Assembly: GCA_014529385.2 (NCBI GenBank)
Contig: CM043962.1
Location: forward strand, 124,232,470 to 124,296,469
DNA: 64,000 bases
Direction: 5' to 3'
Origin: Adiantum capillus-veneris
Taxonomy: Eukaryota; Streptophyta; Polypodiopsida; Polypodiales; Pteridaceae
In this document: piece after piece, positions 1-11,776 of the stretch
How the letters are laid out: every line of letters starts with the position of its first letter
How positions within the stretch are numbered: the first letter of the stretch is position 1
Position numbers and translations under genes: made by a program
Notes under the pieces: generated by a model
What the model was told of the DNA's origin: nothing
Database searches by the model: none
The model's input: the letters and a program-made list of their open reading frames with translations, nothing else

Positions 1-2385
1 AAGCTCACCCATGCTTGTATATTTACGAAGATAGACTCGTGGTCAAGGTATCATCAAGTACGTATTATACTTTTCAATATACCCAAAAGTATGTTTTGAA
101 CAAGGTTTTAGACACTGAGTTTTTGATATGCTCTTTGGGCTGCACCAGCAACTTTCATGACACTTATAGACAATGTCTTGAAATCATATATGGGCAAGTT
201 TATTATTGTTTTCCTCAATGACATTCTAATCTATAGTGCCTCTGAAGAGGAGCATTTACAACATCTAAAGCATGTGTTTTAATTGTTATGGCAAAATAAG
301 TTATATACCAAAGGATCCAAGTGCGATTTTTTCAAGGATAAAGCTCACTATTCTAGGCATATATCTCAGTTTCCAGTCTTCATATAAATGAATCCAAGGT
401 TGATGCCATTCAGAGATGGACTTCTCTCTTAGAAATACAAAAGAGATACAAATTTTATTGGGATTTGCACATTTTTATTAAAGGTTCATTAATAAAAAAC
501 TATGCTCATATTGCTATTTTGATGACAAACCAAATGAAAGCCAAGAGGAACACTTTTTAGTGGAGAGAAGCTCAACAAAAAAAGTTTTGATGCTCTCAAG
601 GACGCACTAGTTGCAACTCCTATTCTAGCTATTGGGGATCCTTTGAAACCATTTGTGTTAGAAATGGTTTCTAGTAACCATGCTATTGGAGCATTCCTTC
701 TACACTAGAGAAAGACAATTACATTTGAAAGTAAGAAGCTTGATTCTATAGAGTAGAATTCTTTTGCTTACAAAAGAGAACTCTATGCAATAGTGTCTAC
801 TTTGAAAATATGCCAATGTTATTTGTATGGAGCTTAGTTTGAGATTGTATTTGACCATGAAAGTGTAAATGGTTTACACAACAAATATATTTGATTGTTG
901 AAATGCTAGGTGGGTTGAGATTTTTTATGCAAAGCTCTGATATACTAAAGGATTATACAGTTTGGTAGTTGATGCTCTTAATCGTATGCCTAAACTAAGA
1001 TTCAAAGTGAGTTTTTGGAATCTCTCAAGGGAAAATATGATCATGATGAAACATACTCAAACATGTGGAGCCATGTGAGAAAAAGGAGTCGTTTTCACTC
1101 AAAAATTGGTAGTGTGTATTTAATCTCCATACGCAATCCTCCTCTTTTGAGTGATGAGCTAGAGAGATGGAAGAAATTCTCCATAGATGACGTACTCCAC
1201 AATGGGAGAGTTTGTGTACCAATAGACATAGAGATTTGTTGAGAGTTCTTTATGAATGTCATGACAATCCTAGTGCAAGGCACCCATGCATAAAGAAAAC
1301 TTATGCACTCATACCATGACATTTTTATTGGCCAAGTTTACATTGGTATGTTCAAGACCATGTCTTGCATTGCCAAAAACGTCAAGTGAAAAAAATAGAG
1401 TTCCTTAAAGTAATAGGTCTGTTGCATCCATTGTAGATTTTTCATGGTAAATGGGAAAGTATCTCTATGGAATTTCATTTGTTTTTACCAACCACTGTAC
1501 AAGGTCATGACTTGGTACGTGTGGTCATAAATTGGTTGACTAAACTTTGCAAGTTTAGTTCAACCAAGTGCACAATTAAAAATTCATAATTAGCTACATT
1601 ATTTGTGACAATTTTTATAGGATCTATGGGTTGCCCAATGATATTGTGAGTGATTGTGATCCCAAGTTTAACAACCATTTTTGGAGATTTGTATTCGATT
1701 GGGTACACAACTTAACATCAGCATTGCAGACCATCCTAAAATGGATGGTTAGACTGAACATGTGCAGATAGATAATATGCTACGCAAAAAAAGAAATCAA
1801 ATTAGGAAGATTATCTCCCTATTGTCTTTTGCTCTTTAAATATTACTAAAGTATGTGATGACTAGCTAGTTTTAGTCTTTTCATGCTTATCTATGGTTTT
1901 TAGAGTATGTCACCAATTATGGTGGGGTTGGCAAGTGAGAAACTTTAGCAAGTTGCGAACTTTTTCCAAGACCACATGGAATATTGACACTAGCTCATCA
2001 AATGGTTTGGCAAGCACAAGATTGGTACAAAAATTATGTTGATGAGAAATGTTGACAAGTTATTTTCACAAAAGGGGAGGAGGTATTTTTGCATGTGCAA
2101 AATCATTTAGAAAGTTTGACAACTCGTCCAACACATAAATTATCTTCAAGATATTGTAGGACTTTTATTTTTAAGATACTCAAGCAAGTTGGAGTTATGG
2201 CCAACAAACTCTCATTACCTGTGCACTCTTGCATTCATCTGGTATTTTATGTAAAAAATTTACATAAATGCTTGCATAAGGACAAAAATTTCATTGGCCA
2301 ATAGATTTTGGTTGATTTGATTGAACAACCATCCAAGGCACATGAACCTAAGCGTGTGCTTGACTATCATTAACTATGTACACGT
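1..2385 (+). pseudogene. Element A: decayed Ty3/gypsy pol (RT-RNase H-integrase)
   Basis: Broken reading frames follow the Ty3/gypsy order. A reverse-transcriptase palm fragment lies at about 130-330, an RNase H-like stretch (FDALKDALVATPIL) at about 585-900, an integrase core (YGLPNDIVSDCDPKFNNHFW; then GTQLNISIADHPKMDG) at about 1615-1770, and an integrase C-terminal region at 2089-2330. The catalytic YLDD box reads FLND at 211-222, so the first catalytic Asp is lost. Many stops and frameshifts make this a dead copy; the 5' half lies left of the window. Element B is inserted at its 3' end, and the sequence resumes at 8045. Integrase after RT identifies the Ty3/gypsy order; the subfamily is not assigned. 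Confidence 0.85.
2382..2385. repeat. Left target-site duplication of element B (ACGT)
   Basis: ACGT lies directly before the first base of the left LTR, and ACGT recurs directly after the last base of the right LTR (8041-8044). Joining the outer flanks gives continuous element A sequence. Confidence 0.8.
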
Positions 2386-4117
2386 TGGTGCAACCAAAGT
2401 TGGTTCGTGCTAGGAAGGTACAGTGCAGTGCTATGTATGCTAATAGGTGCATGGCAAAGGGCTAAAGCAGGTGAAGACCCTGGGCAGGAGAGTGGCAACA
2501 GAAATGTATGCTTAAAGTGGTTTTTTAGGCCAAGGGGGCCTCCAAAGTGAGATAATGGTGACGGTAGGTCATGGCGTTCGAGATGTAGGAAATGTGCCCC
2601 AAAATGTGGTATTTGAGATGCTTCAGAATCTCGTCCAGATAGCTCGTCAAACGGAGCCCCCGGATGTGCAAGATATGGCAAGTGAAAGTGGGATGCGTTT
2701 GCAGATCCTCGCCGGATTGGGCAGGCACGGGTGGTTGGTCAAGGCGGGTGTGAAATGATACACGGGAAGTCCTCGAGTTGTGGAGCACGCCGGTCTTTTC
2801 GGATTGAGAATCGGGCTTCTGGATGGAAAGTTATGGACATTCAAGTTTTGACAGGGGCCAGTTTCGAGGCGGTTGGGAGTCGCATTGGAAAACGCACCAT
2901 TTGGTGTTTTCTCGAGCTCGCGAGGTGTTTGCTGGGTAGTATGGAGCATGTGATGCTAGTCGAAGTCGACGGTAGCATGGAGATATTCTTGGCCAAGGTC
3001 GGCAGTTTGTAGAGAACGTGGATGATCGGATGCTTTTTCCTATGTTTGGGACACGCCGTTTGAGGATGTCGAGGCGTCATGATGCGGAGCCGAAAGGTGG
3101 ATCTCCCATGTGGCATGATCGAAAAAACTTATTGGGCGAACACGTAGCATCGACAGCACGTGAGTATGCTTGAGCCTTTTTTGATTGGTAAAGGTAAAAG
3201 CAAAGGGTGGCTGGACTCAAGGGGGAAAGAATAAAAATGAAATTGAAGGATAAATTTAAAAGGGTAAGCTTGAGTAAGGAAAAAGAGCCAAAGGCAGTGG
3301 CACAGGCGCTATTGTCCAAAAAAAGAAGGTTTTTTTTTTCTTTGCCTTGAAAAAACTAAGAGGAAGAAAAGAGAGAGAAAGAGCAGCCGTTTTCGAAAAA
3401 AAAGGAAGAAGTCTTTTTCTTTGGCTTCGGGGGGGGGGGGGGGGGGGGGAGAGAAAGGGGTTTGGAGGAAGGAAAAAAAGAGAAGGAGCTTCGTGCACTC
3501 GGCATCGGGATGCATAGTCCGCGAAAAAGCTTGGAAGGGCACGAGCTTTGCAGGAGAAGAAGCCAGAGAGGGCTATCAAGAGTCGAAGTCGCCATTGATG
3601 CAAAGCTAGAGGTGAATCTTCCCGTCCAGCCGTGTGCTGACGGATTCAGTTTGTGGAGGGAGGTGTGTTTCCCTCTGTATGAAGCGACGATGGCCATGGT
3701 GTAGCCTCGAGCACGGTTCATGGAGTTTGAACATGTTTTTTGTTTTGAAGGAGAAGCTATGATTGCCGATTTTGGCGTCTTCTTTCCCCCTTCTCCCCTT
3801 TCTTGTTTGCTCATCTCGAGGCTGTGTGGTGCCGGTGTGTGTGAGTGTGTGCGTCCCACGGGCCCCCTCTGTGTGTGAGAGAGAAAGAGAGAGAGGTGTC
3901 GAGGTGTGGAAGAGCTGGAAGCAGGCAAGATAGGTGTGGTAGCTATCTGAGGATTGTGCAACGCGTGTGTGCGTTGGGCGAAATGCACGCGAGGCCCTGG
4001 TAGTGTGAGTCGCTTTCTTTGAAGGTGTTTTCGAGAGGACAGGGGTGCTGTGAATACTCTGAGCTATATAGGGGAAGCTCTTTGTGTGTCGGGTGTGTTC
4101 TCCATTCCCCCTCTCCA
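2386..4117 (+). repeat. 5' LTR of element B
   Basis: This 1732-bp LTR matches 6383-8040 along its length except for a transposon insertion in the other copy and small indels. It has TG...CA ends and contains a 21-base G run (3429-3449) and GA-rich stretches. Open frames here on both strands are low-complexity by-products. Position 3310-3311 (TA) is the empty site for the small DNA transposon present in the other LTR. Confidence 0.9.
3429..3449 (+). repeat. Poly-G tract (21 G) in the 5' LTR of B
   Basis: An uninterrupted G run. The matching place in the other LTR (about 7857-7865) has only a short G run, so the tract expanded or contracted after insertion. Confidence 0.95.
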
Positions 4118-4122
4118 TCTCC

Positions 4123-4141
4123 TGGTGCCCCCACTGAGGAG
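4123..4141 (+). other. Primer-binding site of element B
   Basis: TGGTGCCCCCACTGAGGAG starts five bases after the LTR end, the usual position. Nearly the same sequence lies at the same position in K (58172) and, on the minus strand, in C (19421-19439). The matching tRNA 3' end would be GTGGGGGCACCA; I cannot assign it to a tRNA species. Confidence 0.65.
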
Positions 4142-4180
4142 CACACTGATTGCTCCCTGGTGATGTGTTTATAAGCAAAA

Positions 4181-6197
4181 ATGTGGCAAAGTGTTGGCCC
4201 AATTTTCAGTGGTGGTGAAGAAGATGCGGATGAGTGGCTGGCAGATTTTGAGTTATTTATGCTCTCATTGCAAATGTGGAGTGATGAAGAAAAGCTGGAG
4301 ACAGTTCCGTTGGTGTTGCGAGGTAAAGCAAAAGCCTGGTTTGATGGTCTAGAAGCTGGAAATAAGCAGGATTGGGTTGGTTTTCGAGAGCAGTTTCTGT
4401 GCAAGTTTCGCAAGGTGGTGTCGGCTACTGAAGCAGACACGTAGATTAAGAGCCTATGACAAGAAGTAAGTGAAAATTTTGATGCTTTTGTCAAAAAGTT
4501 TGAAGCAAGCTGGAAGGATTTAGTAGCTGTCATCGGAGTGATCAATGCGGATGGTTTCAAGCTGGAGAAATTCCTAGCTGGCCTGTGTCCTCAAGTTCGA
4601 GTTAAGGTGGATGATGAAGAGCCAAAGACTTATGCCGAGGCAGTCAGAGTTGCCCGGATAAAGAGTAGGAAAATGAAAAGAAAGCTAGAGTTAGGCTTGT
4701 TAAAGCCTGCAGATTGTGTGCATGTTGAGGCAGCAGTTTGCTCTATGGGCCCGTCGAGGATGGTGCCAGTGATGCAAAGTGCGGAGCCTGTTAGGGTAAG
4801 GCCTGATTGACTATGTTCCTTGGGAATTACCTATTGGTGAAGCGTCTATGCTGATTGAGGAGGAGCTTGTCAGTGAAGATGAGCCTTTTGTTAAAGAGAG
4901 CATGTGTGTAGAGGAGTTAGCAAATGCCAAGTGTTCGGTGCAACTTGAAGAGGTGGAGCCTGTTCTCGTGGAGTACTTGTATGAAAGGGTAACAGATCGT
5001 GGCCAAATGGTAGGTGCCGAGAGCTTGGGGTTGGATGAAAAAAGTGGGCATGACAATGGTCCAACTTTTGTGGAGAAGCTAGAGGATGATGATGATGATA
5101 TCGAATCGGCCTATGGTGAAGATGAGGCTACAAGCTCAAGCTTTTGGGAAATGAGCGAGGAGGATAGAGATACGAGCTGGGAGACAAAATTCAAAGGGTC
5201 TATGTTGGTAATGGTGAAGTTACCATGTTATATGCATGAAGATATGGTGGTTGCCACTATGAATGAAGAGCAAGGAATATTGTCAGAGCTTGAGAGCGAC
5301 GACATGCAGGTGAGGGTGTTGTGTGGCACCATGCTAATGATGATGCTCATCAAGATAGCTATCGAAGGTGCTTTGATTGTACAGCAGATACAAGGGTTTC
5401 CTAAGAAGGAGAGAATTGTTGTGGCTGAGGAAGAAGAATAGGTTGAAGAAGATGGCATGCAAGAGATATTGGATGCTCATAAAGAAAAAGAGCAGCTCCA
5501 GCTAGCCATGGGTTGTATGAGAGATGCCTTGGATACGGGTTTTTTTGAGCAGGTATGCTTGGATGATGAGGTTGATTGGGGGTTTGATGACCCAATGGGT
5601 GAGATGGATGAAGAGACAAAGGTGCTTGCTGGGAAAGATTTGACCAGAATGCAGGTGATACGAGGGTCTGTCCCTCTACAGCTTGCGATTCCTTTTGGAG
5701 AGCAAAAGTCTACTGCTATGGTGTAGCCGACAGAGGCAAGTATGGAAGTGAGTATGGAAGTGATGGGGACAGGGGTGCCTATGTTGAAAGAGTTTCCCGC
5801 TAAGCGGAGTGGTCCTTTTGAGCATGAAGAAAAGTCCAAGGGTGTGGACTTGTTTGAGTTGTCAAAGGAAGTTTGCATATGGTGGTTGAAGAGGATGCTG
5901 AGAAACGCAGCTTTGCAGTGGGCTGTCAAGCAGGTACAAGATTTTCTTGAGGAGGATCTCACTTTATATGGTTAGGAGGGAGGGCATGGTATGTCCAATG
6001 TGAATGATGATGTACACTCGGAGAGTGGTGACGCTTTTTGGGAAGTGGACAGTATGCCTATGGATGCTTGGAGTGATGGAACCATGGCGAGGACAACTTA
6101 TATGGATTGTTGGCTAGATGCCTTGGTGTGTCACTATGTGAGCATGTTATAGGTGGACGGAAAATACCAAAGGAAGGTGTTTGACCCAGGCGGATGA
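4181..6197 (+). pseudogene. Gag-like ORF of B with acidic linker and FDPGG end
   Basis: Starts at ATG 4181, just after the primer site. Residues 1-90 (GPIFSGGEEDADEWLADFEL ... LRGKAKAWFDGLEAG) and the continuation at 4538-4810 form a retrotransposon gag capsid-type domain close to the gag of K. A frameshift near 4810-4848 and in-frame stops near 4442, 4808, 5439, 5724, 5973 and 6150 break it. The frame from 4848 onward is very rich in Glu and Asp and contains a short hydrophobic stretch (about 5325-5380). It ends FDPGG-stop at 6180-6197. No zinc knuckle, protease, RT or integrase is seen. In life this was probably one gag-derived protein of about 670 residues that packages element RNA; the role of the acidic tail is unknown. 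Confidence 0.75.
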
Positions 6198-6382
6198 GGA
6201 CATGTAAAGCAGGGGGTTGGGCAATCCGCATGAACAAAGACAACGGGTAGTAGTTGCCAGGTTTTGTACATATGTTAAGTGGTTCGTGATGTGCAGAGAG
6301 CTTGTTTTTTTGTGGCAGTTTTTTAGTGCGATAAGCCTGTTTGTGGTTGAACATAAATGTTCAACAAGGCGGTGGGCAATGA
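6198..6382 (+). other. 3' untranslated part and polypurine-like tract of B
   Basis: Non-coding stretch between the FDPGG stop and the right LTR. The last 17 bases (aaggcggtgggcaatga) are purine-rich and probably act as the plus-strand primer. Confidence 0.5.
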
Positions 6383-8040
6383 TGGTGCAACCAAAGTCGG
6401 TCCGTGCTGGGAAGTCTACAGTACAATGGTATGTATGCTAACAGGTGCATGTCAAAGGGCTAAAGTAGGTATGAAGACCCTGGGTTGGAGAGTGGCAACG
6501 GAAATGTATGCTTAAAGTGTATTTTTAGGCCACGGGGGCCTCCAAAGTGAGATAATGGTGACGGTAGGTCATGGTGTTCGAGATGTAGGAAATGTGCCCC
6601 AAAATGTGGTATTTGAGATGCTCTAGAATCTCGTCTAGATAGCTCGTCAAACGGAGCGTGGATGTGCAAGATATGGCAAGTGGAAGTGGGATGCGTTTGC
6701 AGATCCTCGCCGGATTGGGCGGGCACAAGTGGTTGGTCAAGGTGGGTGTGAAATGATACACGGGAAGTCCTCGAGTTGTGGAGCATGCCGGTCTTTTCGG
6801 ATTGAGAATCAGGCTTCTGGATGGAAAGTTATGGACAATCAAGTTTTGACAGGGGCCAGTTTCAAGGCGGTTGGGAGCCGCATTGGAAAACACACCATTT
6901 GGTGTTTTCTCAAGCTCGCCAGGTGTCTGCTGGGTAGTATGCAACATGTGATGCTAGTCGGAGTCGATGGCACCTGAATCGGAGTCTAGAACATGGAGAT
7001 ATGCTTGGCGGAGGTTGGCAATTCGTAGGGAACGTGGATGATCGGATGCTTTTTCCTATGTTTGGGACACGCCGTTGGAGGCTGTGGAGGCATCATGATG
7101 CGGAGCCAAAAGGTGGATCTTCCATGTGGCATGACTGAAAAAACTTATTGGGCAAATACGTAGCACTGACGGCACGTGAGTCACATGCTTGAGCCCTTTT
7201 TGTTTGGTAAAGGTAAAAGCAAAGGGTGGCTGGACTCAAAGGGGAAAGAATAAAAATGAAATTGAAGGCTAAATTTAAAAGGGTAAGCTTGAGTAAGGAA
7301 AAAGAGCCCAAAGGCAGTGGCCCAGGCGCGAGGGTAAAGGGGTCAACTTAAGGCCACCTAAGAGGAAATACACACTCCGGAAAGCACGCTAAACAGAATC
7401 AAGTGCTTAGATGCTCAAAATGAAGATCGAGATTGTCTCTATCAACAGCAAAAATCTAGAATCAAGTTGCATTTATACAGGCGAAGAACCCCCGCACAAC
7501 ATTTTTTATGTGTATAAAAAATGGGTGTAAATAGGAAACCAGAATGGGGGGGCATTTAGAGCCATTGTGCCAACAAGGCTTGAACCCAAGATCTAATGGC
7601 CACGATTGCAAGTTGGCTACATTGTCTACCCCAACTCTCACCCATTTGTGTCTCACAATGGGTCCGAAAGTGCACAAAAAAACTGGCCCCGGCAGTCCTC
7701 CTAAAGGGGGCTGGTTTTTTATTGGCCCCTTTACCCTATTGCCCAAAAAAAGAAGGTTTTTTCTTTCTTTGCCTTGAAAAAACCAAGAGGAAGAAAAGAG
7801 AGATAAAGAGTAGCCGTTTTCAAAAAAAGGGAAGGAGTCTTTTTCTTTGGCTTTGTGGGGGGGGGAGAAAGGAGTTTGGAGGAAGGAAAAAAAGAGAAGA
7901 AGCTTTGTGTGCTCTGCGTCGGGATGCATGGTCCGCGAAAAGGCTTGGAAGGGTACGAGCTTTGTAGGAGAAGAAGCCAGAGAGGGCTATATGGGGGTAG
8001 TTGTTTGTGTGTCGGGTGTGTTTCCCATTCCCCCTCTCCA
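6383..8040 (+). repeat. 3' LTR of element B
   Basis: 1658-bp partner of 2386-4117, ending CTCTCCA at 8040 and followed by the ACGT duplication. It carries a 405-bp inverted-repeat transposon (7332-7736) absent from the left LTR. Confidence 0.9.
7332..7736. mobile_element. MITE-like DNA transposon inside the 3' LTR of B
   Basis: The ends are inverted repeats: GGGTAAAGGGGTCAA on the left and TTGGCCCCTTTACCC on the right. The left LTR keeps the uninterrupted site (GGCGCTATTG, TA at 3310-3311), while here the right flank is TA and the left flank is GA, so the most likely target duplication is TA with one mutation. No transposase is encoded. The interior has GGGTTCAAGCC on the minus strand (about 7572-7582), similar to a pol III B box, so a tRNA-derived piece may be included. 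The superfamily is not certain (TA duplication suggests Tc1/mariner-like). Confidence 0.75.
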
Positions 8041-8044
8041 ACGT
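8041..8044. repeat. Right target-site duplication of element B (ACGT)
   Basis: Partner of 2382-2385. Confidence 0.8.
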
Positions 8045-8185
8045 CATCATGTTCGTCAATAAGCATTAGTCAAGCAGAAAGACCCACCTAAAGAAGGTAG
8101 CACTTGTGAAAACATTAGTGTTCATAAGAATAAATTTCTAAGTTTTTTTCTTAGGATGAAAATAATTCTCCAAGGGGGGGAGTAT
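8045..8185 (+). other. Resumed 3' tail and polypurine tract of element A
   Basis: Continues element A after the B insertion. The stretch GTTCATAAGAAGAAATTTCTAAG recurs, nearly identical, at 11713-11740 next to the second A tail. The tract CCAAGGGGGGGAGTA directly before the LTR start is a typical polypurine tract. Confidence 0.7.
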
Positions 8186-8391
8186 TGTCAAGCCAAGGTT
8201 GTGTGGAGAGATAGATTCTAGACTCCCTATGGTCTCACATTGAGAATTGATACGCTCATAGATGAACCAAGATGTGCACTTGGCTATATTATTTGACAAT
8301 TCATTGGATTCCACCCACTTACTAACATAGCATGTTTCCATGATTATATATATATTCTCTCTTGGTGTGAATATATATATATAACCTCCCA
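8186..8391 (+). repeat. LTR of element A (206 bp)
   Basis: Begins TGTCAAGCC after a polypurine tract and ends CTCCCA. A second copy (11777-11969) has the same ends and neighbours. The LTR is short and contains alternating AT tracts (8345-8355, 8371-8383). Confidence 0.75.
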
Positions 8392-8406
8392 TAGTATCAA
8401 GAGCCC
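8392..8406 (+). other. Possible primer-binding site after LTR A
   Basis: TAGTATCAAGAGCCC follows the LTR end directly. It resembles the common plant initiator-Met primer site TGGTATCAGAGC with a G-to-A change and one extra A. The same sequence follows the second copy at 11970. Confidence 0.5.
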
Positions 8407-10329
8407 AATTCACAAATATTTCCCCTGGGTTGAATAGTGATCAAAGATGTCATGCCCACTACTATTAGCCTACCCCCTCTCACAAATGGTTTCATAAGAG
8501 CTTGGGCCGCCTGGATAAGTTCCTTGCACATTTGCAACCTCTCTTTTTCATACCCTGGACGATGATAGGTCAACCATCTATGCTCTTTGGTTTGATTGGG
8601 TTTTAGACTTCATAGGCCTTCAAAATTGCATCTAAAGGTTCAAAAACATTTTCCACCAATGCTGAACTGCCTGAGGCAATCTTCGACTCTTCTTCTCCCT
8701 TCGCATCTTTCTTAATTTCTTGATCGTGTTTAAGCTTTTATTTGGCTTGATGCAGTTCTATTTCTAAAGTTGTATTCTCCTTTAGACTCTTTACTTTCAT
8801 TTTATCCCATTTGGCTTTCCAAGATTTTCTTCCAGCTCTCACGGATATGTTCTTGATTACTATTTGAGGCGGCAATGTGGGTTCCTCTACGTGCATTTTT
8901 GGCAGCTTCTTGAGCTTGAGATCGAGTCATCAACTTTAAAGGAATTTTTTGGTTCTATCTCAAATCCTCTTGAAGAAGACATCACACCTACAACATTCAT
9001 TGTTGGGTTCCCCTTGTAGTTTGGATTCTTAGCATAGTGTTGGAGTCGATGGTCTCTCCCACAACTGTCACAGAATACAAATATTTCTATTTGTGTTGTT
9101 TGGACAACCTCATGCCCATTGGTCACCTCCACATTCATAGCCTAGACCTTGTTTGATAATTGGTGATCGAGACAATGGTTGTTCTTGCCTGGAAATATTG
9201 TTCTTCAACCCATACTCCTGATTGGCTATGAACATGAGCGTATTTGAATCCATGAAGTACTAGTTTTTCATGGATTGTGGCACATGCATTGGCTAAGTAT
9301 AGTTTACTACTACTCTACCATAATTCAAAAGAGGTGGTTGTTGAGGCTTTAATTGAGTGCTACACCATGGAGTGGGGTGATCCCCTCCACAAATATTACA
9401 TCTCCTCAATTGAGGTTGTCTTAAATTCAAGTTCTGTTTGTAGCCTTGGTTCTTGTCAACCACTTGATCAATGTAACTTGGTTTCGTAGAAGTTTGAGCA
9501 TCTTGATCCGTTGCGGATTTTCTTTTCCGAGATAAGGCACTACTATTCACGTTATCTATATCTTTTGCCCCCTCTCCATAGGTTGATTTACAATTGTCAA
9601 CTAGATATAGATCTTCTCTAGTGACATGCTCAAACGCCCTGCATCCTTTCAAATGTATCCTTTTTGAGACTTTCATTCCTCAAGCCCTCTATGAAGAGAA
9701 CTGATAATCTGGCATCTTATGGTATTTCTCTCATTGGGCATCTATCTATGTACTGTTTGAAGCAAAGTAGAAGTTCCTTCACTTTTTCGTCCTTTTTTTG
9801 TTTGAAAGCATAGATCTATGACATTGTGTTGTGCTTGACTCCCCTTTCTGAGAACTCCTCTATAAATTCTTGCAAGAATTGTGCTATGTTGGGAAAATCA
9901 TCTCTGTTTAGTAGTTAGAACCAAGTCAAGGTTGTTCCTTTCAATGCCCAAACCCCTCATACTGCGTATGGAAATCTGCAATTTGTTCAGCTCTCGAAAC
10001 TTGTTTGAAGAGTGAGACATGACCCATTGTACTCTGTCTTGAAAGGTTGGCCCACTTGATATGGTCTTAATTGGTGTGATTTAGTTACCAATCTAACCAG
10101 TTTGTGGTCTCTTGGAAAGATGTCTATCGTTCTCTCCTCTCGTGTTGGAGAAAATCCCGGTGAAATCCTCTCTGATATAACATCTCGCATCATTTTTTTT
10201 GAAGTAAGTAGATATTAGTGGAGTATCATTTTATGTAAATCTCTTTAGGTCAATTGGATCAACAAGTTTGTACTCTCTTCCATACTTATCTACCATCAAA
10301 ACTTGCACTTGGTGGGCGTCTATATACGT
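8407..10329 (-). pseudogene. Element E, copy 1: decayed gag with two zinc-knuckle-like motifs
   Basis: Read from right to left, fragments give a gag capsid-like region (FLQEFIEEFSERGVKHNTMS, then KKDEKVKELLLCFKQYIDRC; about 9900-9730), a Lys/Arg-rich linker, a CNICGGDHPTPWC knuckle (about 9370) and a second knuckle-like FCDSCGRDHRLQHY (about 9070) whose last Cys is Tyr. Further left the frame continues as charged sequence to about 8470. Stops and frameshifts are frequent. A second copy lies at 23360-21904 plus 12453-11970. It points towards, not away from, LTR A, which is not the arrangement expected for one ordinary element. Confidence 0.7.
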
Positions 10330-11018
10330 TGAGGTGGTCGGGGGAGGGCAACAAGAAGAGCGTCCTCTAGAAACCCTTCACGACTCCCGTGTTTCTCAAT
10401 GAAACTAGGGCAGAACACAAACACATCCAAGCAAAAATACCTAGCTAAACCGGACTTGGAGAGGGGAACCACCTTGTTATGGATGCGAGCTAGGACCCAA
10501 GAGAGTGTCATCCACACCTAAGGGAGACGCACAAAACACACACAAACAAGCAACACTTTTCTATAGAAGGAGGAGAGAAGGAGACATTGAGAGAATGGAC
10601 ACAGATGGAGAGTGAGAATGCTCAAACAGTTGTTTTGCAAATTGAGAGGTGAAAGCACACCAAAGTGATAAGCTCCGAGCTGAGCTTTACAGCATTGCAT
10701 TTGGTGCTCCGAGTTACCCGCCACGCCTCCGCCAAGATTGCTCGGTGTGGGGAGAAAAATAGGAAATTTACTGGCTCATTTGGGGAGGTGGGAGGATGGT
10801 GCCAAGTGGCAATGAAATAACCCCACATGGGGGGGAGTGGGTGAAAATTGGAGGGTATAAGGGGGGGAGTGGGCACCCCCTAAGGGTGTATCAAAGGAGT
10901 TAATGGAGCTTCTTGGGCTTGCTTGAGAGGGCTCGTGGACTTTGGGGAAAGGATGGGGCACCCAATTTGTGTTCTCACTTCCTGGAGAGGCACCTTGCTC
11001 ACTTTTTGGCCCCGGACA
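10330..11018 (-). repeat. LTR of element F
   Basis: On the minus strand it starts TGTCCGGGGCC immediately after a polypurine tract (GGCAAGTAGGGGGGACAA, 11019-11036) and ends ACCACCTCA; 689 bp. It is inserted in the E gag: the second E copy reads straight through this point (CTATATACG then different sequence). It is the 3' LTR of a minus-strand element. Confidence 0.65.
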
Positions 11019-11496
11019 TTGTCCCCCCTACTTGCCTTGGTAAAAAAACAACCCATTTTTTACCCAAAAAAGGCTCAAAATGGACCAATAAAAAGGTGCC
11101 TAAAGGGGGAAATGAAGTCAGCTAAGAGGGGAGAGAAATTCCCTTGGGATAAGGGCCAAAAAAATTCCCCTTTAATAGCTGCATTTCTCTACACACTTGC
11201 AGACACTTTCCAGAGACCTCCTTTTTGGAGCTTTTTCAAAACCACCAAACTTCAAATGCTTGTAATTTGCTCATTCCTTATCGGAATCAAGCGTATGGAT
11301 GCTCTATGGACATCTATGCGAGCCAATCTACACACTCATGTTCTCTAATTTATCTAATTCCAAGTTTGGTTTCTGCAAGAGATGTTCTTCTCCAAGATTT
11401 ACAAGTATTTAACACAAGTGAATTCGACGGTGCAGCTCTTGTTCTTTCCAACGGTGTGATCGGTGCAAGGCTAGAGGGGCATTCGTTTTCATTGTC
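11019..11496 (-). other. 3' internal tail of element F, truncated
   Basis: Polypurine tract of F (minus strand) followed by about 460 bp without a recognisable gene. It ends abruptly where the second A-type integrase tail begins (about 11497), so most of F and its other LTR are missing. Confidence 0.45.
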
Positions 11497-11776
11497 GCTT
11501 GCAAAATCATTTAGAAAGTTTGACAACTGGTCCAACACATAAATTATCTTCAAGATATTGTGGGACTTTTAAGATACTCATGCAAGTTGGAATTATGGCC
11601 AACAAACTCTCATTACCTGTGCACTCTTGCATTCATTTGGTATTTCATGTAAATCATTCCCATAAATGCTTGCATAGGGACTAAAATTTCACCGACCAAT
11701 AGATTTTGGTGTTCATAAGAAGAAATTTCTAAGTTTTTTTTTTAGGATGAAAATAATTCTCCAAGAGGGGGAGTAA
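11497..11776 (+). pseudogene. Second copy of the element A integrase tail
   Basis: Closely matches 2089-2310 (CAAAATCATTTAGAAAGTTT through the LVFHV-like integrase C-terminal region), then jumps to the 3' end equivalent to 8125-8185, so about 150 bp are deleted relative to copy 1. It ends in the polypurine tract CCAAGAGGGGGAGTA. Confidence 0.75.

Larger units (their letters stand above)
2386..8040 (+). mobile_element. Element B: complete, non-autonomous gag-only LTR retrotransposon
   Basis: Two direct LTRs (2386-4117 and 6383-8040) start TGGTGCAACCAAAG and end CTCTCCA. They flank a 2.27-kb interior with a primer site, a broken gag-like frame and a purine-rich stretch before the right LTR. 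A 4-bp ACGT duplication borders the whole unit. No protease, RT or integrase is visible, so mobilisation would need enzymes in trans. The gag and primer site closely resemble those of element K at 55.7-60.6 kb. The element sits inside element A and is therefore younger than it. Confidence 0.9.

Noticed and set aside
3256-3988. Long minus-strand frames over GA/G-rich LTR sequence (up to 210 codons)
   Set aside because: They translate simple repeats, differ between the two LTRs and have no domain; they are shadows of LTR B.
7560-7600. tRNA gene on the minus strand
   Set aside because: Only a B-box-like GGGTTCAAGCC is visible; no cloverleaf can be drawn and it lies inside a MITE.
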